A stretch of 13,304 nucleotides of DNA, from contig QZKK01000178.1 in the NCBI GenBank assembly GCA_003599475.1, positions 1-13,304 of the forward strand, in the 5' to 3' direction. Positions 7,061 to 13,304 of the stretch are shown here, one piece after another. The stretch comes from Desulfobacteraceae bacterium. Its GTDB lineage: Bacteria; Desulfobacterota; Desulfobacteria; Desulfobacterales; SURF-15. The number at the start of each line of letters is the position of its first letter. The stretch's first letter is position 1. Position numbers and translations under genes: made by a program. Below the pieces are notes generated by a model, which saw only the letters and a list, made by a program, of their open reading frames with translations, was not told where the DNA came from and did not search any database.

Positions 7061-7083
7061 TCAGCCACACAGAGTCACGAAGA
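7061..7083 (-). repeat. Junction repeat of the CTTCGTG...GTGGCTGA type, inverted copy
   Basis: Read on the minus strand, this segment starts CTTCGTGACTCTGTG and ends GTGGCTGA. It is the inverted counterpart of the element at 7151-7178; TCAGCCAC (7061-7068) and GTGGCTGA (7171-7178) are exact reverse complements. It begins one base after the stop codon of the DapA-family gene. Confidence 0.65.
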
Positions 7084-7150
7084 AGGGATATGAAGTTTAA
7101 GCCCTTATCAAGACGAGAGCAGGGGATCAACAGAATCATATTATAATGAC

Positions 7151-7178
7151 CTTTGTGTCTTTGTGGCTTCGTGGCTGA
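7151..7178 (+). repeat. Junction repeat of the CTTTGTGTCTTYGTG type, copy 2
   Basis: This matches 6115-6138 in 22 of 24 positions and extends to GTGGCTGA. With the inverted copy at 7061-7083 it brackets the 139-base gap between the DapA-family gene and the next reductase. No other structure was recognised between the two copies. The ribosome binding site of the downstream gene begins seven bases after it. Confidence 0.75.
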
Positions 7179-7198
7179 ACTATTGAGGAGAATCAAGG

Positions 7199-8098
7199 AT
7201 GCAGAAGATTGGATTCATCGGCCTTGGACAGATGGGCAAATGGATGTCCCTGAACCTGATAAAGGCCGGTTTCGAGGTTTGGGTTCTGGACATCGATTCG
7301 AAACCCGTTCAGTTTCTTGTCGAACAGGGGGCAAAACCGTCTCGGACGCCTCACGAGATGGCCGGGCAGGTGAATTGGATATTTATGAGCCTGCCGAATA
7401 CGGAAATCGTCGAAAAGGTGGCATTCGGGGAAGAAGGGATCTTCCACGGCGGCCGCTCCGGGCTTGTTGTCGTCGATCTGAGCACCATCAATTACCTGGC
7501 GACTCTTGAAATCGACCGGAAGCTCAAAGAAAGAGGGATCCTTTTTGCCGATGCACCCGTATCGGGTATGGAGGCAAGAGCCAAAGAGGGAAAACTGACG
7601 ATCATGTTCGGAGGGGATGAAAATCTCATGACGCAACTGCGTCCGGCATTCGATGCACTCGGAAACAAGATTGTCCACATGGGGAAAGTGGGAAGCGGAC
7701 AGTTGACCAAGCTTATCAACCAGCTCCTTTTCAATATCAGTTGTGCCGGCATTGCCGAGGTGCTTCCGATGGCCGCGAAGTTGGGCCTCGATCCGGAGAA
7801 AGTCACGCAGGTGGTGACCACCGGCACCGGCCGCAGCTTTGCAGCCGAGTTCTTCGTGCCGCTTGCATTGGAAAACCGGTTCGACGAGGGGTACCCGCTC
7901 GAACACGCCTACAAGGACATGATCAGCGCAGCCGAAATTTCCGCACGCCACAAAATACCGCTGCCTCTCGTGCAAGCCACGGCAACGACGTTCCAGATGG
8001 CGCTGGCCGAAGGCTTTGGTAAAGAGAGCAAGGGCGCTCTGATGAAGGTGTTTGAAAAAATGCTCGATGTTCGATTTCGGAGAAAGGGGTCCTCATGA
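7199..8098 (+). CDS. 3-hydroxyisobutyrate dehydrogenase-family reductase (GarR/tartronate-semialdehyde reductase-like)
   Basis: A 299-residue beta-hydroxyacid dehydrogenase. The N-terminal cofactor motif G-L-G-Q-M-G lies at 8-13. The substrate loop D-A-P-V-S-G is at 118-123, followed by Met where most relatives have Gly. The catalytic Lys171 and Asn174 are in Q-L-T-K-L-I-N-Q, and the all-alpha C-terminal domain is complete. The family reduces short semialdehydes such as tartronate semialdehyde, succinic semialdehyde or methylmalonate semialdehyde. Next to an aldolase and a sugar-acid-type dehydratase, tartronate-semialdehyde or a similar aldehyde is a reasonable substrate, but this is inference. 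AGGAG at 7186-7190 lies eight bases before the ATG. Its TGA overlaps the ATG of the dehydratase gene in ATGA (8095-8098), so the two are translationally coupled. Confidence 0.9.
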   Translation: MQKIGFIGLGQMGKWMSLNLIKAGFEVWVLDIDSKPVQFLVEQGAKPSRTPHEMAGQVNWIFMSLPNTEIVEKVAFGEEGIFHGGRSGLVVVDLSTINYLATLEIDRKLKERGILFADAPVSGMEARAKEGKLTIMFGGDENLMTQLRPAFDALGNKIVHMGKVGSGQLTKLINQLLFNISCAGIAEVLPMAAKLGLDPEKVTQVVTTGTGRSFAAEFFVPLALENRFDEGYPLEHAYKDMISAAEISARHKIPLPLVQATATTFQMALAEGFGKESKGALMKVFEKMLDVRFRRKGSS

Positions 8099-9756
8099 AG
8101 CGATACGCCGGAAATCGCGGAAAACCGGAAGAAATAACGGAAGCCTACTACCGGGGTCTGATGCATTCCGTGGGGTATCGAAGGAAGGATCTGGACAAGC
8201 CCCAAATCGCCGTCGTCAACTCGTGGACAGAGGTCAATCCCGGACATCAGCCTCTCAAAGAGCTTGGCGTCCGGGTAAAGGAAGGCATCTGGGCCGCAGG
8301 CGGGTCTCCCGGCGAGTTCATGGTGCCGGCTCCCTGCGACGGGATGGCCCAGGGACCGGGTATGCATTATATCCTGCCCCAGCGGGACCTCATCGCAGCC
8401 TCCATCGAGGCGATGGTGGGGGCGCACGGTTTCGACGGAATGGTGATGCTCGGCTCCTGCGACAAGATTCTTCCCGGCATGCTGATGGCCGCCATCCGGT
8501 TGAATCTTCCGACGCTTTTTCTGACGGCAGGCGCCATGCTGCCATGTCGCATGGGCAATAGACAGGTGGTCACCTCCGATTTGAAAGAGGCGATCGGCAG
8601 GCGGCGCAACCAGGAAATCGATCAAGCCACGTTTCTGGAATGGTCTGAGCGGTTCTGCGCCACCGCGGGCACCTGCTCCATGATGGGAACCGCCAACACG
8701 ATGGGGTGCTTTCTGGAAGCGGCCGGGCTCGCGCCCTTCGGATCCGCCACGATGCTCGCCTTCGATGCCGCAAAAGCCCGCCAGGCGCGGGATGTCGGTG
8801 AGCAGATCGTTCACCTGGTCGAAGATAGACGCCCGTTTAGCGATTTCATGAATCGAACGGGTCTGGAAAACGGGATCAGGTACATTTCCGCTTCCGGAGG
8901 ATCGACCAATGCCGTGCTCCATTTGATGGCCTGTGCTTCCCTGATGAAAGTCGATCTGGATCTGTCCGGTTTCGACCGGATCCAGGCTTCCGTTCCGCTG
9001 GTGGGAAAATTCAAACCTTCCTCCGAATTCAATATCGATCACTTCCATGAAGCCGGAGGCGTGCTTGCCGTGATGAAAGCGGTTCAGGGTCATCTGCGGC
9101 TCGACGCCCCTCTGGCCATGGGGGGAAGCCTCGAGGAAGCCGTCTTCAGGAGTCCGGATCCGGATGGAAAGATCATCCGGACGGCCTCGGATCCTCTGGA
9201 GCCCAACGGTTGTTTTTCCATCCTCAGGGGAAACATCGCCCCCGAGGGGTCGGTTCTTAAGAAAAGCGGTGTGGATCCCAAGATGCGGGTTCACAGGGGG
9301 CCAGCCTGCGTTTTCGACTCGGAAGAAGAGGTTCGGGAATTTTTGCTGGGCAAAGAGGTAAAGCCAGGCTCTGTCCTTGTCGTCCGCTATGAAGGACCCA
9401 AGGGCGGCCCGGGCATGCGGGAGCTTTCGATTCCGGCAGCCATGCTGGTGGGCATGGGCCTGCACACCTCGGTCGCGATGGTCACAGACGGCCGTTTTTC
9501 GGGGGCCACGCGCGGGCCGTGCGTCGGTCACGTTTGCCCGGAGGCATGGGACGGCGGACCGATCGCCTATATCGAAGACGGAGACATGATCGAAATCGAT
9601 GTTCCGAAAAACCGCCTCCATCTGCTGGTGGCAGACGATGAACTCGAAAGGCGGCGCCTGAAAGGGCTCAGGCGACCGGATCATCCGGCATCCGGCATGC
9701 TTTCCGCCTACAGGAAAATGGTGGGAGGCGCCGATACGGGAGCTGTATGGCTATGA
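8095..9756 (+). CDS. IlvD/Edd-family dehydratase (dihydroxy-acid or sugar-acid dehydratase)
   Basis: A 553-residue iron-sulfur dehydratase that removes water from a 2,3-dihydroxy acid to give a 2-keto-3-deoxy acid. Family motifs in order are: [10 protein letters not shown] (42-51), P-C-D-G-M-A-Q-G (80-87), S-C-D-K-I-L-P-G-M (121-129), [10 protein letters not shown] (192-201), [10 protein letters not shown] (268-277), E-G-P-K-G-G-P-G-M (433-441) and T-D-G-R-F-S-G (464-470, with the probable catalytic Ser469). Cluster cysteines are Cys122 and Cys194. Position 50 is Gly, as in the oxygen-sensitive [4Fe-4S] enzyme of E. coli, where [2Fe-2S] members have Cys. An isolated ilvD for valine synthesis is possible, but the position at the end of a catabolic operon favours sugar-acid dehydration. 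It overlaps the preceding gene by four bases, with AAAGGGG as its ribosome binding site. Confidence 0.92.
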   Translation: MKRYAGNRGKPEEITEAYYRGLMHSVGYRRKDLDKPQIAVVNSWTEVNPGHQPLKELGVRVKEGIWAAGGSPGEFMVPAPCDGMAQGPGMHYILPQRDLIAASIEAMVGAHGFDGMVMLGSCDKILPGMLMAAIRLNLPTLFLTAGAMLPCRMGNRQVVTSDLKEAIGRRRNQEIDQATFLEWSERFCATAGTCSMMGTANTMGCFLEAAGLAPFGSATMLAFDAAKARQARDVGEQIVHLVEDRRPFSDFMNRTGLENGIRYISASGGSTNAVLHLMACASLMKVDLDLSGFDRIQASVPLVGKFKPSSEFNIDHFHEAGGVLAVMKAVQGHLRLDAPLAMGGSLEEAVFRSPDPDGKIIRTASDPLEPNGCFSILRGNIAPEGSVLKKSGVDPKMRVHRGPACVFDSEEEVREFLLGKEVKPGSVLVVRYEGPKGGPGMRELSIPAAMLVGMGLHTSVAMVTDGRFSGATRGPCVGHVCPEAWDGGPIAYIEDGDMIEIDVPKNRLHLLVADDELERRRLKGLRRPDHPASGMLSAYRKMVGGADTGAVWL

Positions 9757-9834
9757 AATCCGAAGCACGAAATTCGAAATCCGAAACAATACGTAATGAC
9801 CAAAATTCAAATGTCCCAAATCGCAGCCGTGCTT
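9755..9834 (+). repeat. AT-rich phrase repeat GAAATCCGAA / GAAATTCGAA
   Basis: GAAATCCGAA occurs at 9755-9764 and 9776-9785, with the variant GAAATTCGAA between them. Further on come AAAATTCAAATG-like words. The array begins inside the stop codon of the dehydratase gene and fills the gap between the two convergent operons. The gap holds no reading frame of note. Confidence 0.7.
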
Positions 9835-9837
9835 AGA

Positions 9838-9857
9838 GTTTCGAGATTTTTCGAAAC
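9838..9857. terminator. Hairpin between convergent operons, possible terminator
   Basis: GTTTCGA (9838-9844) and TCGAAAC (9851-9857) form a perfect seven-base-pair stem with a GATTTT loop. It is 81 bases after the dehydratase stop and 23 bases beyond the stop of the minus-strand selenoprotein gene. Neither side has an immediate U-run, so an intrinsic terminator is only possible; it may belong to the neighbouring repeat. Confidence 0.3.
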
Positions 9858-9880
9858 CCTGACGCTGTTCCGGATTTTTA

Positions 9881-11095
9881 CTACAAGATCAGGCAGTCGG
9901 CGACCAGCTCCCAGAGGTACTTGACTTTAAGTTCCCCCATTCCGTAAGCTTCCTTGATGCTGTTGAGCTGGCCGTGGCAGCTATGGCAGGGGACCACCAC
10001 CATTTCGGCGCCTGCCGCCTTGATCTGAGCCATCTTTTTCCGGCCGTAGAAAATCCGCTCGTCGTTGTAACCGGTGGTCAGCGCTCCTCCGCCGCCGCCG
10101 CAGCAGAACTGATTCTGACGATTGGGGTAGAGATCGACCCAGTTTGAGAGACAGCGGCTCAGAATGTACCGCGGCTCTTCGTAAAAACCATGCCCGAACA
10201 TTTTTTCGGCCTTGCGGCAATAGTTGCAGGGATCATGGTATGCGGCCCGCACGTCGAATCGCGTTCGATCCAGCCGGATGCACCCGCTGTCGATGTAGTC
10301 GATCAGCAGGTCGAATACGGTCAGCGCTTTGAATCGTCGGAGGGCATCGGGGTACCATTTTTCAAGACCCGACCGGGTCGAAAGATAGGCATGCCCTCAT
10401 TCGGGCCAGAGGAGATTTCCGGCCTCCAATCTTTCCATGTTTTCCGCGATACGACCGGCCATGATTTTCATGGCGGCGTCGTCTCCCGAAAAATAGCCCC
10501 AACTGGTTCCTTCCCAGTTGTCCGAGGGGACGGTCCAGTTTTCCCCTGCGGCATGAAAGACTCTCCAGAGGTGTTTGAGATCCTCCGTGTGCGTATTGAC
10601 CAGTTTGTTGTGGATCGTCGTGAGGATCCGGGCGCCTCTTTTGTCGATCGGCACGGTAAATCCTTCATATCCGGGCTCCTCGGCCAGTTCGCCGGCGACG
10701 TCCTCCAGGATGAAGATGAAATCTTCCTTCGGGAGTGCGAGGTTGTTGCCGGTTCGGAGCGCTTCGGCTGTCCCCTTGTGGATGATTCCCGGCACCTTTT
10801 CCCGCTCCCGCATACCCCGCAAACCGCGGACGATATCGGCGATATCGATCTGCATCGGACATACATGTTCGCATCTTCCGCACATGGTGCAGATCCACGG
10901 CCACCTCGATTCGGCCGCCTCCGCTTTCCTTCCGAGTGCGACCATACGGACAAGCTTTCTGGGGTCGAATCCGTCGATTCCGGAAACCGGGCAGCTACTC
11001 GAACAAATCCCGCAGGTCAAACAGATTTCCTGAGAATACGGCCAGGGCTCCAATCGGCCTGGATTCAGCATGTTTAGATCGATCGATTCGGGCAT
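9881..11095 (-). CDS. Selenocysteine-containing HdrD/DsrK-like iron-sulfur oxidoreductase (TGA at 10397-10399 read as Sec)
   Basis: Read as one 404-residue protein with selenocysteine at 233. Residues 1-100 form an HdrC-like ferredoxin domain with Cys25, 28, 31, 35 and Cys69, 72, 75, 79. After a linker (S-D-N-W-E-G-T, 191-197) comes L-L-W-P-E-U-G-H-A-Y, where relatives such as DsrK and HdrD have E-C-G-H-A-Y. Next is an HdrB-type CCG domain: Cys290 (Y-H-D-P-C), Cys331-Cys332 (C-C-G-G-G-G-G) and Cys370/Cys373 (P-C-H-S-C), which should bind a non-cubane [4Fe-4S] cluster. The frame is identical on both sides of the TGA and has no other stop. AGGTG lies five bases before the ATG. Read as two genes, the second would lack a start, a ribosome binding site and the first 50 residues of its domain. 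The likely role is thiol/disulfide or electron-transfer chemistry with the two HdrA-type genes upstream. The alternative is a recent nonsense mutation. Confidence 0.82.
10360..10399 (-). promoter_or_regulatory. SECIS-like hairpin directly after the in-frame UGA
   Basis: In the mRNA the UGA (10399-10397) is followed by a hairpin. The lower stem is UUUC (10383-10380) with GAAA (10363-10360), there is a two-U bulge (10365-10364), and the upper stem is GACCC (10379-10375) with GGGUC (10370-10366). The apical loop is GGUC (10374-10371), starting 23 bases after the UGA. The E. coli fdhF SECIS also has a GGUC loop at a similar distance and a bulged U, although its bulge is on the 5' side. In bacteria this element recruits SelB and tRNA-Sec to the UGA. 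The folding was done by eye. Confidence 0.7.
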
Positions 11096-11113
11096 CGTAG
11101 CACCTAATGAAAG

Positions 11114-11141
11114 TGTTCAGTGTTCAGCGTTCAGTGTTCAG
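11114..11141 (-). repeat. Four tandem copies of a 7-base unit (CTGAACR)
   Basis: Read on the plus strand the units are TGTTCAG, TGTTCAG, CGTTCAG and TGTTCAG without gaps. On the coding minus strand this is CTGAACA/CTGAACG. The array spans the 3' end of the HdrA-MvhD gene, encodes its last residues (L-N-T-E-R) and supplies its TGA. It stops 18 bases before the start of the selenoprotein gene. A seven-base period shifts frame with each unit, so copy-number changes would alter the C-terminus. Confidence 0.85.
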
Positions 11142-12713
11142 CGCTTTGATCCTCTGCTCGAACAGTCGTACCCTGCGGGCGAAATCCGCCCCCATGTTGG
11201 CAGCCAGGCTGTCGATTCCGATCCGCTCCTTTTCCATCCCGATTTCAGAGAGAATCGAGGAAACCCGGGCCGCACGCTCTCCAGCGAACCGATTTCCCCG
11301 CTCGGAGCGGCAGTTCCCCTCATGACAGGTCAATACAAGCACCCCCCTTGCACCGAGTCGAAAAGAGGTCAGGATCAGATCCATCGAAATGCTTCCCGCA
11401 CAGGGCACGGAAATCGTCTGGAGGTTTTCAGGCAGGGAGCGCCCTGCTGCCGCCGCCTGTTCCGCGGCCATAGCAGCGGATTTGCTGCAGCAAAAGGCAA
11501 CCAGAAAAGGAGCGTTTTCGACACCCCTCATGCCAGCTGCGGAACGAGAAATACTCTCGGTGATTTCGGATTGATCGGGATGGGCAATCCGGATTGCCCC
11601 CCTGGGGCATTCCGAGGTGCAGATGCCGCAACCTTCGCAGGCTTCCGGGGCGACGGTTACCCTTGCCGCAACCGAAACGGCGCGATGGGGGCAGAGCCTG
11701 AAACAGGTCAGGCATCGGACACACCGGCTGGAATCGATTTCTGCTTTTGCATCGGTTTCCTCGATCATCCGGGAAGCGGCCGGCGAAAGCGCGGTTATTG
11801 CCGCGGCGCCGGCATCGGCTTCCTCCTGCTCTTCGGTCTGAATCGACCGGGAAGGACCGGCAGCAAGGATTCCTCTGCGATTGGTCATGACACTCAGGCG
11901 ATGGACGTTGCCGGTCTGAAGGTACCCCTGGCCGTCGGTATCGAGCGCAAAAATTCGGCCCAACCGTTCAAGGTAGGGCGACGGACACAGGGTTTCATCG
12001 ACCACGACGATATCCGGGTGCAGCAGTTGCGCCTCCCGGGTGACTTCATCTGTGAATTCGATCTCTGCCGGGTGCCCGTTTGCCGTGATAAAGCGCGGGA
12101 GCTGCCCGGAAAACTTAAAGACGATTCCGCCGGCTTTTTTATAATCCCGAACACCGGCCTCCAGGCCGTTTCCGGCAACCTTCAGGTTTTTAGAAAGAAT
12201 ACAGGTCCTGCAGCCTGCGGACTGGAGCCGATGTGCAGCTTTCAGGGTTTCTGCAAAACATGCCGGATGCGCTTCTCGATGAAGCCCGATGAGAAAGGCG
12301 ATTCTTTTATCCTGGAGCCGATCCCCGAAACCGTTAGCTTTACCGATTGAATCTTGGGTCCGGTTCGATATTTGTGAAACGGAGTAAACCGAAGGGCAGC
12401 AGGACAGCCCGTAGCGCTCGATGTTGGACTGTCGAACGGGTTCTTCGGCGATGATCACTGCGGCTGCGGTGCGTTGAAGACAGGTCTGGTTTCGGGTTGC
12501 GGTGATCCGAAAGGCTCCGGTATGCCCCTCGCATCGATCGATCGTCGTGTTTGTGAGCCGTTCGAGGGCTTTGAGATCGGGAGACGCGGTGTCCGGAGCC
12601 GAGAACCGGTCCTCACGGGTGACGTGGATGACGCCTTGTCCCCGGGTCAGGAGAAGGGAAGCGATCCGGTGTGCGCAAGCGCCGTTGCCTATCACCATTA
12701 CACGATCGATCAA
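11124..12713 (-). CDS. HdrA-MvhD fusion protein, QmoB-like
   Basis: A 529-residue electron-transfer protein. Residues 1-310 form a shortened HdrA-like flavoprotein part: V-M-V-I-G-N-G-A-C-A (5-14) is a degenerate dinucleotide motif, and M-T-N-R-R-G-I-L-A-A-G-P (276-287) is the typical HdrA/Qmo FAD-domain end. Residues 326-377 carry two [4Fe-4S] motifs (Cys331, 334, 337, 341; Cys359, 362, 365, 369). Residues 403-522 are an MvhD/FlpD-type domain with Cys408, Cys409, Cys438, Cys463 and Cys468 for a [2Fe-2S] cluster. This order is that of QmoB, which links the APS reductase electron path to quinone partners, and of other Hdr-type complexes. The TTG start overlaps the previous stop (TTGA, 12710-12713) and has GGAGG seven bases before it. 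The C-terminal residues come from a tandem repeat. There is a 28-base gap to the selenoprotein gene. Confidence 0.85.
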   Translation of the reverse strand: MIDRVMVIGNGACAHRIASLLLTRGQGVIHVTREDRFSAPDTASPDLKALERLTNTTIDRCEGHTGAFRITATRNQTCLQRTAAAVIIAEEPVRQSNIERYGLSCCPSVYSVSQISNRTQDSIGKANGFGDRLQDKRIAFLIGLHREAHPACFAETLKAAHRLQSAGCRTCILSKNLKVAGNGLEAGVRDYKKAGGIVFKFSGQLPRFITANGHPAEIEFTDEVTREAQLLHPDIVVVDETLCPSPYLERLGRIFALDTDGQGYLQTGNVHRLSVMTNRRGILAAGPSRSIQTEEQEEADAGAAAITALSPAASRMIEETDAKAEIDSSRCVRCLTCFRLCPHRAVSVAARVTVAPEACEGCGICTSECPRGAIRIAHPDQSEITESISRSAAGMRGVENAPFLVAFCCSKSAAMAAEQAAAAGRSLPENLQTISVPCAGSISMDLILTSFRLGARGVLVLTCHEGNCRSERGNRFAGERAARVSSILSEIGMEKERIGIDSLAANMGADFARRVRLFEQRIKALNTER

Positions 12714-13304
12714 GGGAATTCCTCCGGTCTTTCAGGAATCGATACGCTTGAAGCGGAAGCGAGATAGCGCATCGCTTCTTCGGCGGCTTTCAGGCCAAAG
12801 GCGGCTGCATCGGCAATTCCCATCGGGGACAGAAGAGCTCCGGCGGTAAAGACACCTTCTTCGAGGCAAAGCGAAATATTTTCATACCCGGAAGAAAAAG
12901 TTTCCTTCGATTCGAAGAGGCCGAGCTGCTTCAGCAGGTCGTAATTGGCCGCATCCGGCATCATTCCGACTGAAAGAACGACGAGATCGAAGGGCTCTTC
13001 CTTTGCTTCACCATCGAAGTATGAGACCAGTAGCCGGCTGTTGTCGGCCGGAAGGATGTCTCCCGGAATCGTTCGGATGAAACGGATCCGCTGTTTCGAC
13101 TTTTCGTAGAAGCCTTCGAAGTCTCTTCCGAACGTTTGAATGTCGATATAGAAGAGGGTGATTTCGGCTGCGGGTCGATCCCATTTCATCCGATTGGCCA
13201 AGCGGAGGGCGGTCGCGCAGCAGAGTTTCGAGCACCAGAGGTGCCCGAGCGCTGCATCTCGGCTTCCCACACATTGGATGAAGGCCAGGCTCTCCACCTC
13301 CCGG
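12710..13304 (-). CDS. HdrA-like (QmoA-like) FAD/iron-sulfur protein, C-terminal part
   Basis: The frame is open to the window edge on the minus strand; 197 residues up to the TGA are present and the N-terminal part lies beyond 13304. The sequence opens with R-E-V-E-S-L-A-F-I-Q-C-V-G-S-R-D followed by W-C-S-K-L-C-C, the cysteine-rich signature of HdrA/QmoA proteins. F-Y-I-D-I-Q-T-F-G-R-D-F-E-G-F-Y and G-V-F-T-A-G-A follow, the second marking the end of the FAD-binding domain. All cysteines of the visible signature are Cys, not Sec. No C-terminal ferredoxin or MvhD domain is present, so it resembles QmoA more than full-length HdrA. It overlaps the HdrA-MvhD gene by four bases, so the three minus-strand genes are probably one operon transcribed from outside the window. 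Confidence 0.85.
   Translation of the reverse strand, partial: REVESLAFIQCVGSRDAALGHLWCSKLCCATALRLANRMKWDRPAAEITLFYIDIQTFGRDFEGFYEKSKQRIRFIRTIPGDILPADNSRLLVSYFDGEAKEEPFDLVVLSVGMMPDAANYDLLKQLGLFESKETFSSGYENISLCLEEGVFTAGALLSPMGIADAAAFGLKAAEEAMRYLASASSVSIPERPEEFP
12721..12725 (-). promoter_or_regulatory. Ribosome binding site that fixes the TTG start of the HdrA-MvhD gene
   Basis: GGAGG on the minus strand lies seven bases before the TTG at 12713. The first in-frame ATG, at 12698, would be 22 bases away, too far for this site. The site lies within the last codons of the preceding HdrA-like gene. Confidence 0.7.

Noticed and set aside
7061..7178. A CRISPR-like arrangement of short repeats between the lyase and reductase genes.
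   Set aside because: Only one inverted and one direct copy are present, without regular spacers.
7909..9684. A 591-codon open frame on the minus strand.
   Set aside because: It is antisense to the IlvD-family gene, whose motifs are complete. The translation shows no family motif and is rich in His, Arg and Gly, as expected of a shadow frame.
9881..10252. A separate HdrB-like gene starting with GTG at 10252.
   Set aside because: The CCG-domain sequence clearly continues upstream of the GTG to the TGA, and no ribosome binding site was found for a separate start.
10190..11077. A 295-codon open frame on the plus strand.
   Set aside because: It is opposite the selenoprotein gene and has no family motif or good ribosome binding site.
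10397..11095. A stand-alone HdrC-like gene ending at the TGA.
   Set aside because: The downstream frame continues in phase with the missing half of the same family. The TGA matches a conserved Cys position and a SECIS-like hairpin follows, so a single selenoprotein explains the data better.
11070..12350. A 426-codon open frame on the plus strand.
   Set aside because: It is opposite the HdrA-MvhD gene, which has intact ferredoxin and MvhD cysteine motifs. The plus-strand translation has no recognisable domain.

Overview
The window looks like part of a chromosome from an anaerobic, probably sulfate-reducing or syntrophic bacterium of the Desulfobacterota (former Deltaproteobacteria). The reasons are heterodisulfide-reductase-like (Hdr/Qmo/DsrK-type) electron-transfer genes, a probable selenocysteine codon in one of them, and AT-rich phrase-like repeats between genes. 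This placement is inference; there is no rRNA or other marker gene here.

Bases 1-9756, plus strand: a catabolic cluster. In order it has the C-terminal end of a tripartite tricarboxylate transporter permease (TctA), a zinc alcohol/polyol dehydrogenase, a small cupin, then after an interruption a Tm-1-like/UPF0261 protein, a short-chain dehydrogenase, a D-2-hydroxyacid dehydrogenase, a DapA-family aldolase/lyase, a 3-hydroxyisobutyrate-dehydrogenase-family reductase and an IlvD/Edd-family dehydratase. Together these fit uptake of an organic or sugar acid, oxidation, dehydration to a 2-keto-3-deoxy acid, aldol cleavage to pyruvate plus an aldehyde, and reduction of the aldehyde or keto acid. 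The substrate cannot be read from the sequence. The cluster is interrupted at 2097-2779 by an oppositely oriented PIN-toxin/Phd-type-antitoxin pair with its own promoter and operator.

Bases 9881-13304, minus strand, convergent with the first cluster: three Hdr-type genes read from right to left. They are the C-terminal end of an HdrA-like flavoprotein (cut by the window edge), a QmoB-like HdrA-MvhD fusion that starts with TTG, and an HdrD/DsrK-like protein. The last one looks like two genes split by a TGA at 10397-10399. The frame is unchanged across the TGA, the TGA stands where relatives have the Cys of a conserved E-C-G-H-A-Y motif, and a hairpin with a GGUC loop follows it. I therefore read 9881-11095 as one 404-residue selenoprotein. 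This is the main finding.

Most gene junctions carry short repeat families (4111-4155, 4930-4996, 6019-6088, 6115-6138, 7061-7083, 7151-7178, 9755-9857, 11114-11141), and several supply the stop codon of the gene before them. No tRNA, rRNA, CRISPR array or insertion sequence was seen. No gene-free stretch exceeds 300 bases.
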